DNA of 47,689 bases from Firmicutes bacterium ADurb.Bin153 (GTDB lineage Bacteria; Bacillota; DTU025; MWDF01): positions 1 through 47,689 of the forward strand of contig MWDF01000013.1 of the NCBI GenBank assembly GCA_002070415.1, written 5' to 3'. Shown one piece after another: positions 15,757-23,839 of the stretch; positions within the stretch are counted from its first letter, which is position 1; each line of letters opens with the position of its first letter. The notes under the pieces are model-generated. The model saw only the letters and a program-made list of their open reading frames with translations. It was not told where the DNA came from and searched no databases. Made by a program: the position numbers and the translations under genes.

Positions 15757-17046
15757 TCAAAGCATCCATTTCAGAGAATTCGCGAATATGACGGTAAGGA
15801 GCCCAACCGCATTGATCAGAAGCCATGGCACCGCGAGCTCCTTGAGCACCGCGCCGTAGCCTTTCTCGTACCTGGTGACGAGCATCGCCGCCCTGCCGTC
15901 GATGGCGGTCGGGGGGCTGAGCGTGGCAAGGCCAGAGATGACCGAGATGCCCACCGTGGCCACGATCGGGGTCTTGTCGAGAAGGGCCAGCATGAAAGGC
16001 ACGCCGAACACCGAGGCAGCGCCGTATGTGCCGAGTATGCTCCCGGAAAGGGGCAGTCCCACGGCCAGGCCCACCAACAGCAGCGTGTCCGGCGCCGAGA
16101 TCAGTTTCGTTACGAACAGGCCCCTTACGCCTACCAAGGTCATCACCTGCACCAGTGAGCCGACTCCCATAAGCAGGCCTATGACGGGAAGCGTCGCCTT
16201 TATAGTGTCCTGGGTGGTCTTGAAAAGGTCTGCCTTCCTGCTGACGGCGAAGGCGACCGCCGTACCGATGACGAACAGCATCGGGTTGCCGAGGACGGGG
16301 AAGTCCATGGGTATGACCCTCTGGAGCACCATGAGGCCTATCACCGTGATGAGGGGGAGGTATGCGCCAAGCGAGCCGAGCCTCAAGTCCGCACGGGGCA
16401 GGTCCTTCGTCAGCTCCTCTACGTCCAGTTTCTTCCTCATGTTACCCAGGCAAAGGTACAGCGCGCTGATCACGCCCAGCGGGATCGTGATTATGAACAG
16501 GGGTTTCATGAATCCTACGTACGGCATGTTGATGCCGGATGAGATTATCATCGCCGGGATGTTGACTGGCGGGGCGAGCAGGCCGAGCACGCCGCCCAGC
16601 GCCAGGAAGGCCACAGTCTTGGCCTTCGTTATGCCTATCCGGTCGAGGACCGAGCCTATCAGCCCGCCCAGGGCCATTATTGCGGCAGTACCGGAGCCCG
16701 TGAGGGCGCCCGGCAGCATCATGACGAACATCAATAGCACCATAAGAAGCGGGGGAGACCAGTAGAAGGCCCTTATCAGGTGCCTTACGATCGTGTTTAG
16801 GCCCCCGGAATCCTTCTGCGCCCCGATGAACAGCGTGGCGGTCACTATCACCACGCATACGTCGAAGAATGTGAACGCGCCCTCCACGACGTGCCTTACG
16901 GGAAGGCCCCGGCCGGCGACGAGCGCGCCGACGAAGGCGGCCGCGAGCATGCAGAGGGTGTTGTTCATCCTCAACATCACGTAAGCGACCGCGAATGCGG
17001 CTATCATGGCGAGGAAAACGAGGAACAGCTGCACCGTCTGCGTCAT
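15757..17046 (-). CDS. DctM-like (ion transporter superfamily) permease
   Basis: A 429-residue polytopic membrane protein resembling the large TRAP subunit and other ion-transporter-superfamily permeases. The tell-tale segments are MLPGALTGSGTAAIMALGG and FLALGGVLGLLAPPVNIPAM, and a matching repeat LPLSGSILGTYGAASVFGVP in the second half, giving the two-repeat architecture. No DctP or TAXI receptor or 4-TM DctQ gene accompanies it, apart from the 48-residue protein downstream. It probably imports an organic acid or amino acid released by the two exported hydrolases of the operon. The precise family is less certain than the fold class. Confidence 0.78.
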   Translation of the reverse strand: MTQTVQLFLVFLAMIAAFAVAYVMLRMNNTLCMLAAAFVGALVAGRGLPVRHVVEGAFTFFDVCVVIVTATLFIGAQKDSGGLNTIVRHLIRAFYWSPPLLMVLLMFVMMLPGALTGSGTAAIMALGGLIGSVLDRIGITKAKTVAFLALGGVLGLLAPPVNIPAMIISSGINMPYVGFMKPLFIITIPLGVISALYLCLGNMRKKLDVEELTKDLPRADLRLGSLGAYLPLITVIGLMVLQRVIPMDFPVLGNPMLFVIGTAVAFAVSRKADLFKTTQDTIKATLPVIGLLMGVGSLVQVMTLVGVRGLFVTKLISAPDTLLLVGLAVGLPLSGSILGTYGAASVFGVPFMLALLDKTPIVATVGISVISGLATLSPPTAIDGRAAMLVTRYEKGYGAVLKELAVPWLLINAVGLLTVIFANSLKWML

Positions 17047-17110
17047 TTTTATTCCCTCCGTGATCTCTGTCTGGTTAGCGGGCTTCGCATGTTCCTTCAG
17101 TGCGGGTCGC

Positions 17111-17133
17111 GGGCCGGCCCTGACGGCCGGCCC
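17111..17133 (-). terminator. intercistronic stem-loop between the GGT-like and permease genes
   Basis: GGGCCGGCC at 17111-17119 and GGCCGGCCC at 17125-17133 form a perfect 9-bp stem with a 5-base loop. No U-run follows on either strand, so it may modulate rather than end transcription within the operon. Confidence 0.55.
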
Positions 17134-17149
17134 GTGTACCGCAGTGTTG

Positions 17150-18976
17150 TCAGAATCCTACCGCGTAGCCGCCCCTGCGGGGGTCGGCTCCCGCGGCCAT
17201 GGTGCCGAACTGCTGGTTGATCAATACGCCCTGCATACCGCCCACGCTGCTGGAGAACTCGCCGTACGTGCTCACGGTCCAGCCCAGGGCCTTGAGCTTG
17301 TCGATCTGCGCTGTCGCGACGCGGTTCTCGGGCCTGATCGAGATCTTGGCTCCGCGTGAATAGAAGTCAGGGCTTGCGGTCAGCTGGAACCTGGCCGCTT
17401 CGATGGCGTCTTGGATCCTCATGCCGAACTCGACTACGTTGAGGAACACCTGGAATTGTGTCTGTCCGATCCCCTCGCCGCCGGGGGAACCCCAGATCAT
17501 GAACAGCTTGCCGTCCTTAAGGGCCATGCAAGGCGAGTTGTTCAAGAGGCCCTTCTTGCCCGGGCCCACATAGTTCACGTCGTCCGGGTAGGGCGAAGTC
17601 GATCCGCTCCTGGTGCCGTCGTTGAAGAACAATCCGGTGTTGCCTACGATGACCGCGGTGCCCCAGCCGCTGCCGAGCGTCGGCGTGCAGCCTACGGCGT
17701 TGCCGAACTTATCGACCACGTAGAAGCTGGTCGTACACTCCTCGCCGTCGGGCTCGGGGCCGACCGGCCCTTGTGCGGTCACCGTCGTAGGCTCAGCCTC
17801 GCCCTTCTGGAACTTGAACGGATCGCCCGGGACGGGGTAGTCGATTGCCTTCGCAAGGTCTATCAGCTTGCGGCGCTCCGTCGCGTATTCCTTTGACGAA
17901 AGGCCCGCCCAAGGCACGTTGGTGAACGCCGGATCGGCCACGTACTCGTATACGTCGGCCTTGGCTATCTTGATGCACTCCGCGATCAGGTGCAGTGCCT
18001 CGGCGCTGTTATGGCCAAGCTTCTTGAGGTCGTACGCCTCGATGAGGTTCAGCTGCATTATGACCTCGATGCCCCCGCGGGTGTTCTCGGCGGGGCTGTA
18101 CACGTCATACCCCTTGTACGTGGTGTGCACAGGCGTATGCCATATGGGCTTGTAGTTCGCGAAGTCCTGCTTGGTGAAGAAGCCGCCGTTCGCTTGGTAG
18201 AACCTTGCGAACTCATCTGCTATGTCGCCCTTGTAGAACCTGTCGAAGGCCGCCTGCAGGGCCTCGGTCCTGCTGGCGCCCCTTGCGAGGGCCGCTTGCT
18301 CTGCCGCTATGACCTTCCTGAAGGTCTTGGCGAGGTCTTTCATCACCAGCAGCTCATCCGGCTGCGGAGCCTCGCCGTCAGGAAGGAACACGTTCGCGGT
18401 GGTCGGATATAGCTTGAACTCCTCCTTGGCGTTCGCTATGCCCGAGGAGAGGCCCGGGGATACGGGGAAGCCGTTCTCGGCCATCTCCAGGGCCGGCTGG
18501 AGCACTTCCTCCAAGGACATGGTCCCGTACTTCTGCAGCGCGGCTATCCAGCCGCCGAAGTTCCCCGGAACCACACCCGCCGTATAGCCTGATTCATAGG
18601 TCGATTTCATTACTTCGGCGGACAGCTTCTTCGGGTCGAGGCCCATGGGGGCCGCGCCGCTCATCGCAAGGCCGTTGACGGACCCGGTGGCAGCATCGTA
18701 GATCATCATCATGCCGTTGCCGCCCGCGCCCGATAGGTTGGGCTCCACTACGTTCAGCGACGATGCCACGGCCACGGCCGCGTCTATCGCGTTGCCGCCC
18801 CTTTCCAGTATCAGCATGCCAGCGTAGGAGGACAGCGAATGGGCGGAGCTGACCACGCCCTTCCTGGCCACGACGTCGGGCCTGTAGGAGGCCATGGACG
18901 CGCTGGCAAGGCAAAGTGCTAGGACCAGGACGACCAGTACTTTAAATGACATTCTCGTCTTCATCCTGTTTGACAC
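17150..18976 (-). CDS. secreted gamma-glutamyltransferase-family Ntn hydrolase, non-canonical
   Basis: A 608-residue precursor of the GGT family, which self-cleaves to a large and a small subunit at a nucleophile threonine. T415 in EECTTSFYVVD matches E. coli T391. A signal peptide covers about 1-30. Residues that bind the gamma-glutamyl group in canonical GGTs are missing: the FREMAP arginine segment is MSGAAP (105-110), the MDDF aspartate segment is replaced in FFNDGTRSGS, and the oxyanion SS pair is NN (LLNNSP). It is thus probably an amidase or acylase for another substrate. GTG 18976 is chosen for the GAGGAG 7-12 bases upstream; an in-frame extension upstream lacks one. Confidence 0.85.
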   Translation of the reverse strand: MSNRMKTRMSFKVLVVLVLALCLASASMASYRPDVVARKGVVSSAHSLSSYAGMLILERGGNAIDAAVAVASSLNVVEPNLSGAGGNGMMMIYDAATGSVNGLAMSGAAPMGLDPKKLSAEVMKSTYESGYTAGVVPGNFGGWIAALQKYGTMSLEEVLQPALEMAENGFPVSPGLSSGIANAKEEFKLYPTTANVFLPDGEAPQPDELLVMKDLAKTFRKVIAAEQAALARGASRTEALQAAFDRFYKGDIADEFARFYQANGGFFTKQDFANYKPIWHTPVHTTYKGYDVYSPAENTRGGIEVIMQLNLIEAYDLKKLGHNSAEALHLIAECIKIAKADVYEYVADPAFTNVPWAGLSSKEYATERRKLIDLAKAIDYPVPGDPFKFQKGEAEPTTVTAQGPVGPEPDGEECTTSFYVVDKFGNAVGCTPTLGSGWGTAVIVGNTGLFFNDGTRSGSTSPYPDDVNYVGPGKKGLLNNSPCMALKDGKLFMIWGSPGGEGIGQTQFQVFLNVVEFGMRIQDAIEAARFQLTASPDFYSRGAKISIRPENRVATAQIDKLKALGWTVSTYGEFSSSVGGMQGVLINQQFGTMAAGADPRRGGYAVGF

Positions 18977-19022
18977 TTTGATCTCCTCTTTCCTGTATAT
19001 GAATGAGATTTGGGACCGCACT

Positions 19023-19601
19023 CTACTTGATGCCGAAGACCGCCTTGAATATGCCGCCAATCTCGTTGCTGTCCTTTATCACCGTGACGGGTATGTTCTT
19101 CGTGGTTCCCAGCTTTGTGAAGTACCCGTCCGCGTTACCATCCTCCTTTACTATCAAGTAGTCGCATCTTGGGGCCGACGCCTCTATGAACTTCGTCGAT
19201 AGGGGCCCCCTTCGCGCCTCGCCTCCTATATGTATGCCGACAGTGGATATCTTCAGCTCCTTCGCCTTGTCGATTATCCGCTTTATCCTCGCCAGCTCCT
19301 CGTCCTCGTCTATGCCGGCGGCACCCAGGCCCTTGGCGCTGCCTCCGAGCACGAGTATCAGCGTCTTCATGCCCTTCAGCTTCTCTACCTCGGCCATCTC
19401 GTCGTATTCGGCTGCGATCTTGGACCTGTCGAATAGCACCTTCACGACGAAAGCGTCGGGGCATTGCCCAGCGGAGGTAATAAGGACGGGCAGGCCGGCG
19501 GTGTAAGAAGTCGCGTGGCCGGCAGGCATTACCGAGAAGAGGACCAGGAAGGAAAGCAGGAATGCCGATGCCATCCTAGATAGCTTCGAAATACGGTTCA
19601 C
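19023..19601 (-). CDS. secreted protein of unknown function (DUF6305-like)
   Basis: A 192-residue protein with a signal peptide at about 1-30 (FLLSFLVLFSVMPAGHA). The mature part opens with LPVLITSAGQCPDAFVVKVL and has a glycine-rich LVLGGSAKGLGAAGIDEDEE loop, which together suggest an alpha/beta fold of the uncharacterised DUF6305 type (tentative from memory). No catalytic motif is obvious. It is first in the minus-strand operon, 46 bases before the GGT-like gene, which suggests a secreted partner or sensor for the same substrate. The start is GTG 19601 with GGGGGTG upstream; an ATG at codon 10 is an alternative. Confidence 0.6.
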   Translation of the reverse strand: MNRISKLSRMASAFLLSFLVLFSVMPAGHATSYTAGLPVLITSAGQCPDAFVVKVLFDRSKIAAEYDEMAEVEKLKGMKTLILVLGGSAKGLGAAGIDEDEELARIKRIIDKAKELKISTVGIHIGGEARRGPLSTKFIEASAPRCDYLIVKEDGNADGYFTKLGTTKNIPVTVIKDSNEIGGIFKAVFGIK

Positions 19602-19794
19602 CTCAACACCCCCAGACTTGATGCAAATTATGAACAGTGCATAATATCAACAATTGGACAGATATAAGTTCTTCACAAGTATTCCGATTCCTTCAAGTAC
19701 TCATATAGATAAAGATGTATCTTTAAAGGTCAAAGAAGGTATGAAAACACAAGGCAGGGCCTTTGTCCGGATATTTGCGGCATGCATAAAAATA

Positions 19795-19817
19795 GGGCGG
19801 CATGCTGCATGCCGCCC
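19795..19817 (-). terminator. rho-independent terminator of the nucleotidyltransferase gene
   Basis: GGGCGGCATG at 19795-19804 and CATGCCGCCC at 19808-19817 form a perfect 10-bp stem. On the minus strand it is followed by TATTTTTATG. It lies 22 bases after the stop codon at 19840. Confidence 0.85.
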
Positions 19818-19839
19818 CGGATTATGTTAGTGCTACCCT

Positions 19840-20607
19840 CTATAGCCCTATCAAAGAATGCTTCTCGATTGATATCGCTGTGAGCATGTACTCGGCGAAC
19901 CGCGAAAGACGCTCTATGTTCACCGGCATCTCCTTGATAGAGCCGATGTATGCCTTGACGGCGTCCGCCACTACGGGACGGTGCTCCTCCGGCAGGTATG
20001 CGGTGCACCAGTAGCCACCTTCGAGCTTGGAAGCCACGAAGCCCTCTTTTAAGTAGTAGAGGGTCCTGCTGAGGTCGAGCGCTATGTCCACGGGATTCTT
20101 CAATATATCCTTCTTCGCGTCGGCGATGTTGTAGACTATGGAATCTATGAAGGCCTCCTTGGGGATCTCTCCGAAGACCTCCTCTATGGACTTGCCGTAC
20201 AGGACCACGCCCCTCCTCTTTACCACCATGAGATGGGCCGCAAGGTCCCTGTCCGTGGCGTCTCCGCAGATGTAGCCCCTGTCGGATTCGTACCTTTCCT
20301 TGTGGGCGGGGGAGTAGTGCAGCTCGAACGGCATCGGATGCACGAAATCACGGGCTCGCTCTTCCAGTATGATGCTCATCTCAAGGCCCTTGTCCGGCAG
20401 CGGGCCGATCTTGAAGATCTCGTCTATCAACGCCCGTTTCGTCCCCATGTCCATGGGCTTGCGGATCACGGCTATCAGGTCGATGTCCGCCCTCGGCGTA
20501 AAGCAGCCCATCGCCAACGAGCCGTGCAGATACAACCCGACGAGGTTGTCGCCAAGCACTTTCTTGTACCTGTCCACGATGTCGACGAGAAGTTTGTCCG
20601 TGTTCAT
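19840..20607 (-). CDS. AadA/ANT-like nucleotidyltransferase
   Basis: A 255-residue protein of the DNA polymerase-beta-like nucleotidyltransferase superfamily, with AadA/ANT(9)-like architecture (N-terminal NTase, C-terminal helical DUF4111-type domain). The NTase core reads GLYLHGSLAMGCFTPRADID: G29-S30 and the metal aspartates D41 and D43. Homologues adenylylate streptomycin or spectinomycin, but distant chromosomal copies often have no known drug substrate, so a resistance phenotype is only possible. ATG 20607 follows a weak GGTGG. A strong terminator follows; its mRNA is probably independent of the Crp gene upstream. Confidence 0.78.
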   Translation of the reverse strand: MNTDKLLVDIVDRYKKVLGDNLVGLYLHGSLAMGCFTPRADIDLIAVIRKPMDMGTKRALIDEIFKIGPLPDKGLEMSIILEERARDFVHPMPFELHYSPAHKERYESDRGYICGDATDRDLAAHLMVVKRRGVVLYGKSIEEVFGEIPKEAFIDSIVYNIADAKKDILKNPVDIALDLSRTLYYLKEGFVASKLEGGYWCTAYLPEEHRPVVADAVKAYIGSIKEMPVNIERLSRFAEYMLTAISIEKHSLIGL

Positions 20608-20922
20608 CAAACCACCACCTGTCGCTTGATCGGTCATTCGCCGCGCTACGGGCGCTGATCCAGTGCTTCCTCGCTCGGATGATGCCATGGCCCCGAGTGC
20701 CCGTCAATACATATACTACTATAATGTTCAGTTATTGTATCAACTGTATCGGCGGCGCGCGCCCCTTTGAGCGCCGTGACGTTCGGCCTGATAAACATGC
20801 TTGAACGGAGGATGTCCGCCGCAAGGCGCGCCTAAGTCGGCTCGAATCGAAAGGCCCGGACCCGATACGAACCCGGGACCGGACCGCCGGTCGTCTTCCT
20901 TTAGTTGGCGGTACGCCTGAGA
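20608..20922. other. 315-base gap between the Crp/Fnr and nucleotidyltransferase genes
   Basis: No gene is credible here. It contains the Crp-gene terminator (20853-20885) and an AT-rich island around 20700-20750 with a candidate minus-strand promoter for the nucleotidyltransferase: TTGATA at 20743-20738 with TATAGT (14-base spacer) or TAGTAT (19-base spacer). Neither spacing is ideal. Confidence 0.5.
20853..20885 (-). terminator. terminator after the Crp/Fnr regulator gene
   Basis: On the minus strand GGTCCGGTCCCG pairs with CGGGTCCGGGCC (one mismatch and one G-U among 12 pairs) around a 9-base loop, followed by TTTCG. It is about 40 bases after the stop codon at 20923. Confidence 0.6.
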
Positions 20923-21609
20923 TCAGAATTTGGAGAATAATTCCATATACTCCTCGTACCTGTCGGCGTTGAACTGGATCTTCCTGTTCACGCTCCTGAT
21001 TATCCCCTCGTTCATGAGCTCTACCAGGATCTTGCTGACAGTCACCCTTGCGGCGCCCACTATCACGCCCAGCTCGTAATGCGTGTACTTTACCTTCAGC
21101 TCGTACCATCCGCTCTCGGCGGGCTGCGTCTTGTCCACGGCCGAACAAAGAAGGCGAATTATCCGTTCCTTGCAGGGGTTGAACGTGATGTTCTCGATCT
21201 CGAAACGGGTGATGAGAATCTTGTGGGCGAGGCACCTTATGAAAGCGTCCCTGAACAGCGGGCTTTCGTCGAGCAGGGCCCTGCACTTTTCTGCGGATAT
21301 CTTGTAGAGGACGGTGTCGGCCTCAGTCTGCGAGTAAAGGCCGGTCTTCCTGCCGAGGTAGAAGGCCATCTCGCCGAAGAGCCAGCCGTCCGTCAGGGTG
21401 TAGAGCACCTTCTCCAGCCCGTCGTCGTTCGCCATGTAGTGCCTTGTCCGGCCGGATTTAATGTAGAATACACCATTAAAATCATCGCCCGGCACCGAGA
21501 AGATGGTGCGGGCCGGGTAGAAATACCTCTTGGAGTTCTTTTCGATCAGCCTGTCCAGCTCCTCGTTGTACAGGCGAGGGAGCGTGAGGCTCGTATTTTG
21601 CATCGGCAA
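20923..21609 (-). CDS. Crp/Fnr-family transcriptional regulator
   Basis: A 228-residue regulator with a cyclic-nucleotide-binding-type beta-barrel (about 25-125, including GVFYIKSGRTRHY and WLFGEMAFYLGRKTG) and a C-terminal winged helix (YTHYELGVIVGAARVTVSKILVELMNEG, about 175-202). There is no N-terminal cysteine cluster of the FNR iron-sulfur type, so an effector-binding or redox role is unclear. It starts at TTG 21609 (8 bases after a G-rich stretch) or ATG 21603. It is divergent from the DapA-like/TAXI-TRAP operon, and a perfect palindrome lies in the shared intergenic region, so it probably regulates both units. Confidence 0.88.
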   Translation of the reverse strand: MPMQNTSLTLPRLYNEELDRLIEKNSKRYFYPARTIFSVPGDDFNGVFYIKSGRTRHYMANDDGLEKVLYTLTDGWLFGEMAFYLGRKTGLYSQTEADTVLYKISAEKCRALLDESPLFRDAFIRCLAHKILITRFEIENITFNPCKERIIRLLCSAVDKTQPAESGWYELKVKYTHYELGVIVGAARVTVSKILVELMNEGIIRSVNRKIQFNADRYEEYMELFSKF

Positions 21610-21710
21610 CTTCCATACCCCCTAAGATATTCTAGACTTTTAAGGCCCCCAATACAAACCAAAGCTTCTATCAGTGGAGGAATCATCGGTTTGTAGCATA
21701 AGTTACATTA

Positions 21711-21724
21711 TGTTGCGCGCAACA
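21711..21724. promoter_or_regulatory. 14-bp perfect palindrome, candidate Crp/Fnr operator
   Basis: TGTTGCGCGCAACA is a perfect palindrome in the 180-base space between the divergent Crp/Fnr gene and the DapA-like gene. On the minus strand its TTGCGC half overlaps a possible -35 with TATGCT 16 bases on, which suggests autoregulation. Binding is inferred. Confidence 0.5.
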
Positions 21725-21789
21725 GACACCACCATCTGCCGAACCTAGAATAGAAGGTGAATAAAAGTACATACTTGGGGGGATGCAGC

Positions 21790-22704
21790 TTGATCAAACC
21801 TACCGGCTCATGGGTCGCGATGCCCACTCCTTTCAACGCAGACGATTCGGTGGACATCGGAGGCATAAAGGTACTGATAGAAAGGCAGATTAAGTACGGC
21901 ACGTCTTTGCTGTTCGTCCTGGGCTCCTGCGGAGAGGTCACGCTCCTTACACAGGACGAGAAGAAGCGGATAGTCCGTGAAGTCATAAAGATGACAAAGG
22001 GGAGAATCCCCGTGTTCTTCAATGCGTCCGCCCCTTCTACGTCGCAGAGCGTCGATTTCGCAAGGTTCTGTGAGGCCGAGGGCGCAGACGGTGTGATCTT
22101 CACCGTGCCGCCTTACGTGCTCGTTCCGCAAAGCGCCGCCTATGAGCACCTGAACACCTGCATGCAGTCAACGAAGCTGCCGTGTGGCATCTACAACAAC
22201 CCTTCTAGGATAGGCGTGCTTATCGAACCCGACACGATCGCGAAGCTCTCTGCGAACAACCCCAACTTTATAGTGGACAAAGAAGCGATGCCCAACGTCA
22301 AGCAGCTGGTGGAGGTCAAGAGGAAGTGCGGCGACAAGGTCAACATCCTGTGCTGCGACTACCCGAACTACTCGATAGTGCTGCCCACGCTCGCTGTCGG
22401 AGGAAACGGCACTGCCAACATCGGCGGCAACGTGATACCCGAGGAGATGGCGACCATATCCAGGTACTGGGACAGCTACGAGAAGATGGTCGAAAGCCGC
22501 GAACTGTACTTCAGGTACTTCCTGCTGCTTAGCGCGCTGTACTGGTTCTCGAATCCCATAGTCGTGAAGGCGGCGCTTAGGATACTGGGCCTGCCTGCCG
22601 GCTCCCTGAGGAAGCCGTACATAGACCTGACGGGCCAGAAGTACGACGACCTTGCGAGCATCATGAAAGATATGGGAGTCTACGACAAGTATTCGGTAAG
22701 GTAA
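21790..22704 (+). CDS. DapA-superfamily lyase/aldolase (not canonical DHDPS)
   Basis: A 304-residue TIM-barrel Schiff-base lyase of the dihydrodipicolinate synthase/N-acetylneuraminate lyase superfamily. The Schiff-base lysine is in FIVDKEA and the catalytic tyrosine and arginine are in IYNNPSR. The DHDPS GTTGE motif is GSCGE, and the second tyrosine of PYYNxP is Val (PPYVLVP), so lysine biosynthesis is unlikely. TTG 21790 is favoured because GGGGGG at 21777-21782 precedes it by 7 bases; GTG 21757 is possible. It is first in an operon with a TAXI-TRAP importer, so it probably cleaves or forms a keto acid taken up by that system. Confidence 0.85.
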   Translation: MIKPTGSWVAMPTPFNADDSVDIGGIKVLIERQIKYGTSLLFVLGSCGEVTLLTQDEKKRIVREVIKMTKGRIPVFFNASAPSTSQSVDFARFCEAEGADGVIFTVPPYVLVPQSAAYEHLNTCMQSTKLPCGIYNNPSRIGVLIEPDTIAKLSANNPNFIVDKEAMPNVKQLVEVKRKCGDKVNILCCDYPNYSIVLPTLAVGGNGTANIGGNVIPEEMATISRYWDSYEKMVESRELYFRYFLLLSALYWFSNPIVVKAALRILGLPAGSLRKPYIDLTGQKYDDLASIMKDMGVYDKYSVR

Positions 22705-22708
22705 ACCT

Positions 22709-22741
22709 ACCGGTGAGGGCCAGGGCCCTCATCCCGGTTTT
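22709..22741 (+). terminator. stem-loop with U-run between the lyase and TAXI receptor genes
   Basis: ACCGG at 22709-22713 and CCGGT at 22734-22738 form the outer pairs, with GAGGGCC (22715-22721) and GGCCCTC (22724-22730) inside, ending in TTTT. It is a likely partial terminator within the operon. Confidence 0.6.
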
Positions 22742-22792
22742 CGATAAGACCACCTGAAGCGGACACTATCAACGATAAGGAGGAAGCCCTGA

Positions 22793-23767
22793 ATGAAGAA
22801 GACTGCCACTCGTGTAATACTTGCAGCCATGCTGGTGTTCCTCATGATCTCCTCCGCAATGGCGGCGGCCCCGAAGTTCCTTACGATATCCACCGGGCCC
22901 GTGGGCGGAGAATGGTACATCCTCGGAGGCATACTCTCCGAGCTATTGAAGCCTGTACTGCCCGGCACAAAGGTCACGTCGACCACAGGCGGAGGCGTAG
23001 CCAACCTCAGCACCGTGGCGTCCGGCAAGAGCGACATCGGCACCACCCAGGACCAGCTTCTTTTCGACGCGTGCAACGGCACCACGGACTTCGCGTCCGG
23101 CAAGATAGCCAACGTATCCGGCCTCTGCTATTTGGCCGACATCTACATGAGCGTGTTCCTAGTCAGGGAGGACTACCCCGTAAACTCGCTCGACGAGCTC
23201 GCCTCCAAGAAGATGGGCATGAAGATTTTGACCGCGCCTACCGGGTCAACGCCATCCAGGGCGGCGACCAGGATGCTAGAGGAGTACGGCGTCACGGCGG
23301 ACCTGCTGAAGTCGTGGGGCGGCAGCATCGGTTTCGTGGCCTACGCCGACGCGAGCTCGATGATCAGAGACGGGCACGCCGACGCCTACTGCGGTCCGAT
23401 AATGCCCGCGATAGTGGAGCTTACCGTTTCGCGAAAGATGAAGATGCTGCCAGTGAAGGACAGCGTCCTGAGGGCGATGACGGCGAAATACGCCTACGGC
23501 CGCGCGACAATGCCAGCAGGAGCATATGATTTCATAAAGTCGAATACGCCCGTGATGACCGAATCCCCGATACTGGTGGTCAGGAACGACGTGGATGAGC
23601 AGACCGTGTATCTCATCACCAAGGCCATCGCGGAGAACCCTGACAAGATCAAGGGAGCCGGAGCGACCTATGCCAAGTTCGATCCGAAGAACATGGCCAA
23701 CATCTCCGGCGGGCCCATACATCCCGGAGCCTTGAAGTACTACAAGGAAAAAGGCCTAGTAAAGTAG
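22793..23767 (+). CDS. TAXI-family TRAP transporter solute receptor
   Basis: A 324-residue periplasmic binding protein of the TAXI type. A signal peptide spans about 1-25 (ending AMAAA) without a lipobox. The mature protein has the family opening LTISTGPVGGEWYILGG, then GGGVANLSTVASGKSDIGTTQ and a C-terminal HPGALKYYKEKG. TAXI receptors bind dicarboxylates, glutamate or similar acids; the ligand here is unknown. AAGGAGG precedes ATG 22793. It pairs with the fused permease downstream. Flanking stem-loops on both sides suggest it is made in excess over its neighbours. Confidence 0.93.
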   Translation: MKKTATRVILAAMLVFLMISSAMAAAPKFLTISTGPVGGEWYILGGILSELLKPVLPGTKVTSTTGGGVANLSTVASGKSDIGTTQDQLLFDACNGTTDFASGKIANVSGLCYLADIYMSVFLVREDYPVNSLDELASKKMGMKILTAPTGSTPSRAATRMLEEYGVTADLLKSWGGSIGFVAYADASSMIRDGHADAYCGPIMPAIVELTVSRKMKMLPVKDSVLRAMTAKYAYGRATMPAGAYDFIKSNTPVMTESPILVVRNDVDEQTVYLITKAIAENPDKIKGAGATYAKFDPKNMANISGGPIHPGALKYYKEKGLVK

Positions 23768-23785
23768 GGATGAATATCGGTTGCG

Positions 23786-23813
23786 GGAAGGGTCCGTGAA
23801 TCCGGACCCTTCC
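23786..23813 (+). terminator. intercistronic stem-loop after the TAXI receptor gene
   Basis: GGAAGGGTCCG at 23786-23796 and CGGACCCTTCC at 23803-23813 form a perfect 11-bp stem with a 6-base loop. No U-run follows, and the permease gene starts 26 bases later. It is a likely RNA-stability or attenuation element. Confidence 0.65.
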
Positions 23814-23839
23814 TGCGGCCGTTAACGGGAGCGTGAGCC

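Noticed and set aside
15202..16158. 318-codon plus-strand frame opposite the deacylase and permease genes
   Set aside because: Spans two oppositely oriented conserved genes and has no recognisable domain.
17150..18976. Plain gamma-glutamyltransferase annotation
   Set aside because: Three sets of substrate-binding residues are replaced; only the family-level name is safe.
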